In this document: piece after piece, positions 32,132 to 40,281 of the stretch | Layout of the letters: the number at the start of each line of letters is the position of its first letter | Numbering within the stretch: the first letter of the stretch is position 1 | Assembly (NCBI GenBank): GCA_900769945.1 | Contig: CAAGIO010000013.1 | Span: 9,238 to 73,237 of the forward strand | Reading direction: 5' to 3' | From: Bacteroidales bacterium | GTDB lineage: Bacteria; Bacteroidota; Bacteroidia; Bacteroidales; F082 | DNA: 64,000 nt | The notes under the pieces: generated by a model | Databases searched by the model: none | The model's input: the letters and a program-made list of their open reading frames with translations, nothing else | Told to the model about the DNA's origin: nothing | Translations under genes and position numbers: made by a program

Positions 32132-34930
32132 ATGAAGAGATTAGAGAATATAGAAATACATGGGGCAAGGGTAAACAACTTGAAAAACATTGACTTATCC
32201 ATTCCCAAGAACAAATTGACAGTAGTGACGGGGGTTTCCGGTTCCGGCAAGTCGTCGCTTGCTTTCGACACCATATATGCCGAGGGTCAGCGCCGATATG
32301 TGGAGAGTCTGAGTGCGTATGCGCGCCAGTTTATGGGGAGACTGAGCAAGCCTGACGTTGACCTCATCACCGGGCTCACACCTGCAATAGCGATACAACA
32401 GCGCACCATGACGAGCAATCCGCGCTCGACGGTGGGCACCGCCACAGAAATTTACGACTACCTCAAACTATTGTTTGCCAGAATAGGGCGCACATTCTCC
32501 CCCATCTCCGGCAAAGAAGTGAAACGCAACAATGTCAGCGACATCACCGAGTTCATCTTGACACAGGAAGGATGTTCCGTCTATATCCTCGCTCCCGTCA
32601 TCATTCCAGAAGGCAGGACAGTATCGGAGCACCTCGGAATATTGCTTCAGCAGGGATTCAACAGGATGATTATCAACGGCGAGCCTATAAGAATTGAGGA
32701 TTATCTCAAAAATAAAGGCTGCACGAAGCCAAAGAACATGCGCATCATGGTTGACAGGCTGAAGGTCAATGAGAAAACAGCGGAGCAGTTCGGACAGATT
32801 TCCGACTCCGTGCAGACCGCCTTTTACGAGGGCAAAGACTCCTGCATCATATTAGTCGATAATGGCGATGAGAAGAAAGAGCATTGGTTCTCAGACCGTT
32901 TCGAGGCAGACGGCATAACATTCGAGACCCCTTCAACACTCTTGTTCTCGTTCAACAACCCTTTCGGAGCCTGCAGTACTTGCGAAGGGTTTGGCAACAT
33001 CGTAGGAATCGATGAGAGCCTTGTAGTGCCGGACAAGTCTTTATCGGTGTACGAGAACGCCATTGCCTGCTGGCGTGGGGACAAGATGAGCGAGTTCCGC
33101 GACAGGCTCATTAACAACGCTCATCATTTCAACTTCCCAATCCACAAGCCATACTACCTTCTTTCAGAAGAGCAGAAAGAGCTGCTATGGAAGGGAAACA
33201 AACACTTTATCGGGATTAACGACTTCTTCAAAGACGTTGAATCTCAATCATATAAGATACAATACCGGGTGATGTTGTCGAGATACAGGGGCAAAACGAC
33301 ATGTCCCGACTGCCAAGGGAGGCGTTTGCGCAAAGAAGCTTCATACGTTAAGATAAACGGAAAGAGCATCACAGACCTTACCACCATGCCCTTGAGCCAG
33401 CTGAAGGACTTCTTCGACAACATCAAGCTCTCGAAGACGGAGATGAGCGTGGCTGATAGGCTCCTCAAGGAGATAAGGAACCGCCTCGACTTCATCAACG
33501 ACGTAGGACTCGGATACCTCACCTTAAACCGCACCTCAAGCACATTGTCGGGAGGCGAGGCGCAGCGTATCAACCTCGCCACATCATTAGGCAGCAGCCT
33601 TGTAGGCTCAACATACATCCTCGACGAGCCGAGCATCGGCCTGCACTCACGCGACACACAGCGGCTCATCAATGTGTTGAAAAAGCTCCGCGACATAGGC
33701 AACACCGTGTTAGTGGTGGAACATGACGAAGAGATTATCAGAGCCGCCGACAACATCATCGACATAGGGCCTTACGCCGGACGATTCGGCGGGGAACTTG
33801 TGTTCCAAGGCAGCGTCAAAGAGATGATGAAAGACGGCAAGTCTCTGACATCAAAATACCTGTCGGGCGAGATGATGATACCCGTCCCGACAAGGAGAAG
33901 GAAGTGGAACAACGCCATCACGTTTAAGGGCTGCCTTGAGAACAACCTGAAGAACATCAATGTCACCATTCCCCTCAACGTGCTTACCGTTGTCACCGGC
34001 GTCAGCGGCTCCGGCAAGTCGTCGCTTGTAAACACCATCATATACTCATCGCTCAAGAAATATTACGGAGGCTCGGCAGAGAAGACAGGCTCGTTCGGCT
34101 CATTGGAAGGAAGCCTTAAAGCCATACAGTCGGTTGAGATGATTGACCAGAACCCTATTGGGAAATCCACACGCTCCAACCCAGTAACATACGTGAAAGC
34201 CTTTGACGACATACGTTCCTTGTTCGCTGAGCAGAAACTCGCGAAAACGAGAGGATACAAGGCGGGGCACTTCTCCTTCAATGTGCCGGGAGGACGATGC
34301 GACAACTGTGAGGGCGAGGGACAACTGAAGATAGAGATGCAGTTCATGGCCGACGTATATCTACAATGCGACGTCTGCCAAGGCAAGCGTTACAAGGAGG
34401 AAGCCTTGGAGGTGAAGTTCCTCGACAAGAACATCTTCGACATTCTTGAGATGAGCATTGACGAGGCGATAACATTCTTCAGCCAGAAGAACGACAACCA
34501 GAACATCACCGAGAGGATAAAGGCTAAGCTACAGCCATTACAAGATGTAGGATTAGGATACCTCAAGATGGGGCAGCCGTCATCAACGCTGTCAGGAGGC
34601 GAGTCACAGCGCATCAAGCTCGCGTCATTCCTTATCAACGGGAGCAGCGAGAAGCCTACACTCTTTATCTTCGATGAGCCTACCACAGGACTTCATTTCC
34701 ATGACGTCAGCAAGCTCGTCTCCGCCTTCAACGCACTGATTGACAACGGGCACACACTACTCGTGATAGAGCACGACCCCGACATCATCAAGACTGCCGA
34801 CTGGATTATCGACCTCGGCCCGGAAGGCGGCGACAAAGGCGGCAACCTCGTCTTCGAAGGAACTCCAGAAGACCTTGTGAAATGCCACGAATCATTCACC
34901 GCACCTATAGTAGAGAAAAAACTGAATTAA
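32132..34930 (+). CDS. uvrA: Excinuclease ABC subunit A
   Basis: Damage-recognition ATPase of nucleotide excision repair. The frame opens with TTG at 32114; the ATG at 32132 (MKRLENIEIHGARVNNLKNID) is the standard start, 932 residues. Two ABC modules are seen, each with Walker A (VVTGVSGSGKSSL), signature (TLSGGEAQRINLA and TLSGGESQRIKLA) and Walker B (ILDEPSIGLH, IFDEPTTGLH). Zinc modules: C-ST-C...C-PD-C in the first half and C-DN-C...C-DV-C in the second. Normal length; no fusion. No uvrB or uvrC nearby. Confidence 0.98.
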   Translation: MKRLENIEIHGARVNNLKNIDLSIPKNKLTVVTGVSGSGKSSLAFDTIYAEGQRRYVESLSAYARQFMGRLSKPDVDLITGLTPAIAIQQRTMTSNPRSTVGTATEIYDYLKLLFARIGRTFSPISGKEVKRNNVSDITEFILTQEGCSVYILAPVIIPEGRTVSEHLGILLQQGFNRMIINGEPIRIEDYLKNKGCTKPKNMRIMVDRLKVNEKTAEQFGQISDSVQTAFYEGKDSCIILVDNGDEKKEHWFSDRFEADGITFETPSTLLFSFNNPFGACSTCEGFGNIVGIDESLVVPDKSLSVYENAIACWRGDKMSEFRDRLINNAHHFNFPIHKPYYLLSEEQKELLWKGNKHFIGINDFFKDVESQSYKIQYRVMLSRYRGKTTCPDCQGRRLRKEASYVKINGKSITDLTTMPLSQLKDFFDNIKLSKTEMSVADRLLKEIRNRLDFINDVGLGYLTLNRTSSTLSGGEAQRINLATSLGSSLVGSTYILDEPSIGLHSRDTQRLINVLKKLRDIGNTVLVVEHDEEIIRAADNIIDIGPYAGRFGGELVFQGSVKEMMKDGKSLTSKYLSGEMMIPVPTRRRKWNNAITFKGCLENNLKNINVTIPLNVLTVVTGVSGSGKSSLVNTIIYSSLKKYYGGSAEKTGSFGSLEGSLKAIQSVEMIDQNPIGKSTRSNPVTYVKAFDDIRSLFAEQKLAKTRGYKAGHFSFNVPGGRCDNCEGEGQLKIEMQFMADVYLQCDVCQGKRYKEEALEVKFLDKNIFDILEMSIDEAITFFSQKNDNQNITERIKAKLQPLQDVGLGYLKMGQPSSTLSGGESQRIKLASFLINGSSEKPTLFIFDEPTTGLHFHDVSKLVSAFNALIDNGHTLLVIEHDPDIIKTADWIIDLGPEGGDKGGNLVFEGTPEDLVKCHESFTAPIVEKKLN

Positions 34931-34987
34931 CATAACATTCACTAACTTATTCGACGTCATAGTGTTTTAGAGTAAAATTTAAACAAC

Positions 34988-35722
34988 ATGGAAACAACCA
35001 ACATTAACACTATGCCTCGTATAGGCGACATTGCCCCGGAATTTAGGGCTGTAACAACCCATGGCGAAATCAACTTCCCACACGACTTCAAAGGCAAATG
35101 GAAGATACTTTTCAGCCATCCGGGAGACTTCACCCCGGTCTGCACCTCCGAATTCATCACTTTCGCAAGCATGCAGCGCGACTTCGACATCCTGAACTGT
35201 CAACTGATAGGGTTGTCCGTTGACGGGGTCCACTCCCATATCGCATGGCTAAGGACCATTTACGAGAAGATAGACTGGGAAGGGCTCAAGAACGTGCAGG
35301 TCAGGTTCCCCGTCATTGCCGACCTCAACATGGAGGTAGCGAGGAGATACGGCATGCTACAAGAGCACGAGAGCAGCACCGCCACCGTAAGAGCCGTCTT
35401 CTTTATCGACCCCGACAACGTCGTCAGGACGATAATGTATTACCCGCTTGCCTTAGGTAGGAACTTCCGGGAGATAAAGAGGGTGCTGATAGGGCTTCAG
35501 ACAATAGATAAATACAATGTCGCCCTGCCCGCGAACTGGTTCCCCGGCGATGACGTCATCATTCCGGCGCCATCGTCATGCCGCACCGCGAAAGAGAGGA
35601 TGGAGAGCTCAAACAAGGACGTCAAATGCCATGACTGGTTCTTCTGCACGAAGCCGTTAGACAGGGACAAGGTGCTGACCACCAAGTCGGGAGAGACTGT
35701 AGAGTTCGGCTGCAAGGTATAG
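34988..35722 (+). CDS. Peroxiredoxin (Prx6/archaeal AhpC-like)
   Basis: 244 residues. The peroxidatic cysteine C52 lies in PGDFTPVCTSEF; conserved Arg in the ERRYGM-like region follows. The long C-terminal extension (from about 160: RNFREIKRVLIGLQTIDKYNVALPANW) is typical of the Prx6/archaeal thioredoxin peroxidase group, and it carries extra cysteines in CRTAKERMES...KCHDWFFCTKP that could resolve the disulfide. It reduces hydrogen peroxide and organic peroxides in the cytoplasm, useful to an anaerobe exposed to oxygen. Begins 57 bases after uvrA and ends at a strong hairpin. Confidence 0.94.
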   Translation: METTNINTMPRIGDIAPEFRAVTTHGEINFPHDFKGKWKILFSHPGDFTPVCTSEFITFASMQRDFDILNCQLIGLSVDGVHSHIAWLRTIYEKIDWEGLKNVQVRFPVIADLNMEVARRYGMLQEHESSTATVRAVFFIDPDNVVRTIMYYPLALGRNFREIKRVLIGLQTIDKYNVALPANWFPGDDVIIPAPSSCRTAKERMESSNKDVKCHDWFFCTKPLDRDKVLTTKSGETVEFGCKV

Positions 35723-35761
35723 GTCGGAGACGGGGATATAAGTCCGGACGGGGACAGACGG

Positions 35762-35792
35762 TTAGGAGCGGGATTCTTATCACCGCTCCTAA
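35762..35792 (+). terminator. Hairpin after the peroxiredoxin gene
   Basis: TTAGGAGCGG (35762-35771) and CCGCTCCTAA (35783-35792) form a perfect 10-bp stem with an 11-base loop, followed by a moderately T-rich stretch. Forty bases after the stop. Confidence 0.7.
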
Positions 35793-35830
35793 TTATCATA
35801 TCTGTTTCCCTTCTATACGTTTCGGACAAC

Positions 35831-36004
35831 ATCAAAAAGATTGTCCTAAGTTGTCGTCTGAAAAAACAACAACATTGACAACAAAGACAACATTCTGAAT
35901 CTAATCAAAAAGTGTTGTCCCTCGTTGTCGTCTGAAAAACAACAATATCGACAACAACGACAATATTCCGAATATAATCAAAAAGTTGTCCAAGGTTGTC
36001 GTAA
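35831..36004 (+). repeat. 73-bp direct tandem repeat, about 2.4 copies
   Basis: Units start with ATCAAAAAG at 35831, 35904 and 35977, exactly 73 bases apart. Copies 1 and 2 are about 85% alike; the third is cut short near 36004. Each unit contains GTTGTCGTCTGAAAAA-CAACAA and several GACAAC/GTTGTC words, so each can fold into a hairpin of GTTGTC with GACAAC. No open reading frame spans it convincingly. It lies between the 3' ends of two convergent genes; 36005-36096 beyond it holds nothing recognisable. Confidence 0.85.
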
Positions 36005-36096
36005 TATACAATCAAATCTTACAGGAAGATGCTTATCCCCTATCACAATCAATACGTATAAGTCTTTAGTACGTTTGTCGGACACCAGAAATCTAA

Positions 36097-36369
36097 TTAA
36101 GACCACGCGTCAAAACGGCCGTCGTCGTCAGCACACTCCTTCAGCCATTCTCCCGCCGCCTCGCTGCCGTAGCCATCGTCCCACGCCTCATAGATAATGT
36201 CAAGGATTGCGGGGAATGACAATCCGTTCGAGCTGTCATTTATCAGAATCATTGCCACCTCAAAGAGAGCGTCCTTATCAGCATCGCAGTATGCCCGCCG
36301 GTAAAGGTCGTCAGGGATATCAATCTCGAAATCCTCGTCTTCATAATAATCGTGAAAAATCCTCTTCAT
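36097..36369 (-). CDS. Small acidic protein of unknown function
   Basis: 90 residues, strongly acidic (EDEDFEIDIPDD near the N-terminus, CADDDGRFDAWS at the end), predicted helical in the middle (DKDALFEVAMILINDSSNGLSFPAILDIIYEAWDDGYGSEAAGEWL). It begins 6 bases after the stop of the DUF1963 gene and so is its operon partner. The helical part has the small-residue pattern A-x-x-L...A-x-x-W reminiscent of Sel1-like repeats, but this is weak. Function unknown. Confidence 0.65.
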   Translation of the reverse strand: MKRIFHDYYEDEDFEIDIPDDLYRRAYCDADKDALFEVAMILINDSSNGLSFPAILDIIYEAWDDGYGSEAAGEWLKECADDDGRFDAWS

Positions 36370-36375
36370 AACAAA

Positions 36376-36993
36376 TCATGTTGAGCAGATGACAGCCGTG
36401 ACATTAGAGAAATCGCGGTTCCTCAAATCCTCGGGGTCGATTATCACATGTAACATTCCAAAGTCAATAAAGTTCAGCAAGAAGTCGTCATCTTCATCAG
36501 AATCCACCTGAAGGAGCTCTATCCAACCGTTGCAAGGCTCGCCCCAGTCTTCCCACTCCCTATTAAACGGCTCACCTAACAGCTTGTTCCCGTCACAACA
36601 GGCCTCTGCCCTACTGAATACTATCGCTCGCTCGCGAAAAGCAACTGCATTGTCGTCGTCGTCAACAAAGACCACCTGCTCGAAATCCTGATTTTTTATA
36701 TCCTTTACATAATAAACTCGAATATCGTCGTTATTCCAAAAGAAGTCAACAGGATAGTAAGCCTCAATGTTACCGAGATAATAATCGATGCAACCGAAGA
36801 AATACAACATACCCTCATGTGGCAGCAAGCCATCATCATCGAGAGACGCGAGTTCGTCACAGCGGAGCTGGCAGATGAAATTCATGTCCTCCGGGACAGG
36901 GAAACCCACCGGCAAATCAGGGTTGCCCCACCACTTGCTCCTCATGAATAGTTCTTCTCCTGTGACTTTGGTAGTGATTTTTAAAGAATACAT
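36376..36993 (-). CDS. DUF1963 (YwqG-like) protein
   Basis: 205 residues, very acidic. The DUF1963 pattern is visible: SKWWGNPDLPVGFPVPEDMNFICQLRCDELASLDDDGLLPHEGMLYFFG near the N-terminus, and later GEPFNREWEDWGEPCNGWIELLQVDSDEDDDFLLNFIDFGMLHVIIDPEDL. This family (YwqG) is common in bacteria without an established biochemical role; some members sit in polymorphic-toxin or immunity loci. No toxin gene is seen here. Forms a two-gene unit with the acidic protein downstream. Confidence 0.85.
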   Translation of the reverse strand: MYSLKITTKVTGEELFMRSKWWGNPDLPVGFPVPEDMNFICQLRCDELASLDDDGLLPHEGMLYFFGCIDYYLGNIEAYYPVDFFWNNDDIRVYYVKDIKNQDFEQVVFVDDDDNAVAFRERAIVFSRAEACCDGNKLLGEPFNREWEDWGEPCNGWIELLQVDSDEDDDFLLNFIDFGMLHVIIDPEDLRNRDFSNVTAVICST

Positions 36994-37006
36994 TGAAATT
37001 TTTCTG

Positions 37007-37014
37007 CAAAATTA
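37007..37014 (-). promoter_or_regulatory. -7 element of the DUF1963 gene
   Basis: CAAAATTA on the plus strand reads TAATTTTG on the minus strand, 14 bases before the ATG at 36993. It lies next to the divergent -7 element of the DUF3078 gene. Confidence 0.5.
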
Positions 37015-37026
37015 GTAATATTTTTA

Positions 37027-37034
37027 TATTTTTG
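37027..37034 (+). promoter_or_regulatory. -7 element of the DUF3078 gene
   Basis: TATTTTTG at 37027-37034, followed by C; upstream of both candidate starts of the DUF3078 gene. No clear -33 element. Confidence 0.5.
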
Positions 37035-37066
37035 CGAATGGAAAACGAGTGAAAAGAATTTTTTTA

Positions 37067-38224
37067 ATGAATTGCGAAAGAAAATATAATTTTCTGAATA
37101 TCAATGTCTTATTTGCAAGTTTAATAATCGGGCTGATAATATTATTATCTCCTGCGAGATGTTTGGCGCAAAGTGGCATTGAAAACAAGCGGTCGTTTAT
37201 CATCAAGGCCGACACAATCACTCGTTTCGACACCACTTTTATCATCGACACCATAATAAAAGAGGTGACATTTATAAAGTACGACACAATATTTGAGAGG
37301 GAGGAGCCTGTGGCGGAAGACGTTGCGGAGAATAAGGACGAGGACATCGTCAGGAAGTTCGAGTGCAGCCTTGGGATGACCGTGAACCAGTTAGCGATAA
37401 CGCATTGGGCGGCCGGAGGCGAGAGCAACACCAGCGGCAAGCTCACCGCAAACTTCAAATACAACTACAACAGGCCGTTGTTCAACTATGAGACCGCCGG
37501 CATCTTCGCATACGGAAGGTCGAACTATGCCAAGGACAAGAGGAAAGAGAAGACCGAAGACCGTTGCGAGCTGTCACTCACCATGAAACACAACAACAAG
37601 AAACGCATCACATTCACCTCCATGGCCACATTGAAGACACAGTTCACCAACGGTTACTCCTACCCTAACGACTCAATACCAATATCAAAGTTCTTTGCTC
37701 CTGCATACCTAACATTATCAATAGGTTATACATATAACATACACGACATCGTCACTATCTTCGCAAGTCCGGCGGCAGGCAGGATAACCTTTGTCACCGA
37801 CCAAGACCTTGCCGACAAAGGAGCGTTTGGTGTGGAAGCGAGCTATTGGAACGTGATAAACGGGGACAGCATACTTGTTCACGGCAAAAACTTCCTCGGA
37901 GAGCTCGGATTCAACGTACTTATTAAATACAAACAGAATTTTAGAGACAACATCAGCGTGTTCTCCACCCTGAACTTCTACAACAACTATATGGATGTAA
38001 ATAAAGAGAACAGATGGAACATCGATGTGGATTGGGAGACAGGCTTCAAGTTCAACATCAGCAAAAGCATCTCCACCATACTCAACATCCATCTGATTTA
38101 CGATGACAATATCAAGTTTTCGGTAACGGAAATCGTCAACGGGGAGGAGATAACCAAACAAAAGCCGATTCTTCAGTTTAAAGAGTCGCTTGGTATTACT
38201 TTTTTATATAAATTTGCAACATAG
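37067..38224 (+). CDS. DUF3078 domain protein, probable outer-membrane beta protein
   Basis: The frame opens at GTG 37049 (391 residues), but the ATG at 37067 puts the signal peptide (NFLNINVLFASLIIGLIILLSPARCLAQ) near the N-terminus; 385 residues. After a short threonine/isoleucine-rich spacer (about 45-75) comes the DUF3078 region, made of alternating amphipathic strands with WAAGGESNTSGKLTANFKYNYNRP, DVDWETGFKFNISKSISTILNIHLIYDDN and a C-terminal LGITFLYKFAT, an aromatic ending like an outer-membrane strand. Its C-terminal half is homologous to the truncated protein at the window start. Function unknown; localisation inferred. Confidence 0.85.
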   Translation: MNCERKYNFLNINVLFASLIIGLIILLSPARCLAQSGIENKRSFIIKADTITRFDTTFIIDTIIKEVTFIKYDTIFEREEPVAEDVAENKDEDIVRKFECSLGMTVNQLAITHWAAGGESNTSGKLTANFKYNYNRPLFNYETAGIFAYGRSNYAKDKRKEKTEDRCELSLTMKHNNKKRITFTSMATLKTQFTNGYSYPNDSIPISKFFAPAYLTLSIGYTYNIHDIVTIFASPAAGRITFVTDQDLADKGAFGVEASYWNVINGDSILVHGKNFLGELGFNVLIKYKQNFRDNISVFSTLNFYNNYMDVNKENRWNIDVDWETGFKFNISKSISTILNIHLIYDDNIKFSVTEIVNGEEITKQKPILQFKESLGITFLYKFAT

Positions 38225-38274
38225 AAAAAAATAGCAATAAACAAACAGAAATTAATTAACCTAAAATCTTTACC

Positions 38275-40029
38275 ATGAAAAACGTTACACCTGAAATACT
38301 TGCGAAAGCACAGTCTTGGTTATCAGAGCAATACGATGAAGAGACGAGAAGACAAGTACAAAACCTTATCGACAACGACCCCAACGAGCTTACTGAGAGT
38401 TTCTACAGGATATTGGAATTTGGCACCGGCGGTCTCCGCGGCATCATGGGAGTGGGGACGAACAGGATGAACATATACACCGTTGCTATGGCGACACAAG
38501 GATTGGCTAACTACATCAAGAAAATGTTTGCAAGCATGGCCCAGCCACAGGTTGCAATAGCTTACGACTGCCGTAACAACAGCAAGGAATTCGCGCGCAT
38601 CTCTGCCGAGGTGATGACTGCCAACGGAATCAAAGTGTTCTTATTCAGCGCATTACGGCCCACCCCGGAGCTCTCCTTCGCCATCAGGGAGCTGAAATGC
38701 CAATCGGGCATTGTAGTGACAGCCTCACATAACCCTAAGGAGTACAACGGTTACAAAGTCTATTGGGAAGACGGCGGACAAGTCGTTTCTCCACATGACA
38801 AGAACATCATCGCGGAGGTTGAGAAAATCACCGACTTCTCAATGGTGAACCGCGACAGCAAACCGGAATTAATAGAGATGCTTGACGAGAAATTCGACGA
38901 GATATATCTTGACAAGGTGATGTCACTCTCCTTGTCACCGAAACTCATTAATAAGTACAAGGACCTTTCATTTGTCTATACACCAATACACGGCACGGGC
39001 GGACAGCTGATGCCAAAGATATTCGACAAGGCGGGATTCAAGAACTTCCATACCGTTGAGGAGCAGATGGTTACCGACGGCAACTTCCCCACTGTCATCT
39101 CCCCTAACCCAGAAGAACACGAGGCCATGACGATGGCAATAGCCAAAGCCGAAGCCATCAACGCCGACGTGGTGCTCGCCACAGACCCTGACGCCGACCG
39201 CGTTGGTGTAGCAGTCAAAGACGACAACGGCAAATTCATACTCCTCAATGGAAACCAGACGGCCTGCATCCTCACCTACTACATCCTGACACGCTGGAAC
39301 GAGCTGGGCAGACTTACAGGTAAGGAGTTTATTGTTAAGACAATCGTCACCACCGACCTGCTCACAAAGATAGCCAACAAGTTCAATGTCAAGACTTACG
39401 AGGTGCTGACAGGATTCAAATATATAGCCGACAAGATTCTGAACTCCCCTGACGAGAAGTTCATCTGCGGAGGAGAAGAAAGCTACGGATTCCTCGTCGG
39501 CGATTTCGTACGCGACAAAGACGCCATCATCTCCTGCTTCATGCTCGCAGAAGCCACCGCATGGGCAGCCGAACAAGGCAAGACCCTGTACCAACTCCTC
39601 AAAGACATATTTAAGGAATTCGGAGTATATAGGGAAAAACTCGTCTCCCTCACAAAAAAAGGTATCAGCGGCATCGAAGAGATAAAGGCGATGATGCTCA
39701 ATTTCAGACAGAACCCTCCGAAAAGCCTGCTAAGCTCCAGAGTCACCGAGATTAAAGACTATAAGACGGGCATCTGCAAAGAGCTCACATTCGGCATAGA
39801 GACAAAGATAAACCTTCCAAAGTCAGATGTGCTGCAGTTCATCACCGAAGACGAGATAAAGATAAGCGTAAGACCTTCAGGGACAGAGCCTAAAATCAAG
39901 TTCTACTTCACCATGAACGAACACATCAACAACGTCAACGAGATAGAATATGTTACCAAAGAACTTGACGAGGACCTCGGATTGTTAGCCAAATCTCTTA
40001 CAACCCCAAAGGAGACAAGTGGCGAATGA
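38275..40029 (+). CDS. Phosphohexomutase (phosphoglucomutase/phosphomannomutase)
   Basis: 584 residues, alpha-D-phosphohexomutase family, of the longer Bacteroidota/PgcA type. Active-site phosphoserine S151 in TASHNPKEYNG, metal loop DPDADR (304-309), sugar-binding loop GGEESYG (399-405) and phosphate-binding RPSGTEPK near the C-terminus are all present. It interconverts glucose-1-P and glucose-6-P (or the mannose forms), feeding sugar nucleotides and glycogen. Start at ATG 38275, 50 bases after the DUF3078 stop. Glc versus Man specificity cannot be told by eye. Confidence 0.95.
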   Translation: MKNVTPEILAKAQSWLSEQYDEETRRQVQNLIDNDPNELTESFYRILEFGTGGLRGIMGVGTNRMNIYTVAMATQGLANYIKKMFASMAQPQVAIAYDCRNNSKEFARISAEVMTANGIKVFLFSALRPTPELSFAIRELKCQSGIVVTASHNPKEYNGYKVYWEDGGQVVSPHDKNIIAEVEKITDFSMVNRDSKPELIEMLDEKFDEIYLDKVMSLSLSPKLINKYKDLSFVYTPIHGTGGQLMPKIFDKAGFKNFHTVEEQMVTDGNFPTVISPNPEEHEAMTMAIAKAEAINADVVLATDPDADRVGVAVKDDNGKFILLNGNQTACILTYYILTRWNELGRLTGKEFIVKTIVTTDLLTKIANKFNVKTYEVLTGFKYIADKILNSPDEKFICGGEESYGFLVGDFVRDKDAIISCFMLAEATAWAAEQGKTLYQLLKDIFKEFGVYREKLVSLTKKGISGIEEIKAMMLNFRQNPPKSLLSSRVTEIKDYKTGICKELTFGIETKINLPKSDVLQFITEDEIKISVRPSGTEPKIKFYFTMNEHINNVNEIEYVTKELDEDLGLLAKSLTTPKETSGE

Positions 40030-40035
40030 TGAGCA

Positions 40036-40059
40036 GCGGCACCTCAAATGATTTGCCGC
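40036..40059 (+). terminator. Possible terminator of the mutase gene
   Basis: GCGGCA (40036-40041) and TGCCGC (40054-40059) pair with a 12-base loop; a short T-run follows only 17 bases later. Confidence 0.4.
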
Positions 40060-40116
40060 GCCCTCGTTACTCAACAGTTTTTCTCGACAAAAATGAAATG
40101 ACTCATAACCATGATA

Positions 40117-40144
40117 TTAAAGTGGTCGATTCTGGCCACTTTAA
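40117..40144. repeat. Perfect 9-bp palindromic hairpin in the accessory pocket
   Basis: TTAAAGTGG (40117-40125) and CCACTTTAA (40136-40144) pair across TCGATTCTGG. No U-tract follows. It lies between the mutase gene and the lone HsdR-N-like gene and could mark a former mobile-element end or a regulator site. The remainder of 40060-40281 is AT-rich without recognisable features. Confidence 0.5.
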
Positions 40145-40281
40145 CTTCCATTAGCAAGGTAATTAAAAAGCCAAAATGATTGAATTAGGCTGATAAAATG
40201 CCAGAACAACCAAATAGAATGTTTTCAATAACATAATCTGAGTTTTTGTGATATTAATACATATTTCAACATTATTTCAAT

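Noticed and set aside
35831..36004. CRISPR array
   Set aside because: The repeat unit is 73 bases without unique spacers, so it is a plain tandem repeat.
38968..39594. 208-residue minus-strand ORF inside the phosphohexomutase gene
   Set aside because: Fully antisense to a well-conserved gene with all motifs; shadow of its codon pattern.
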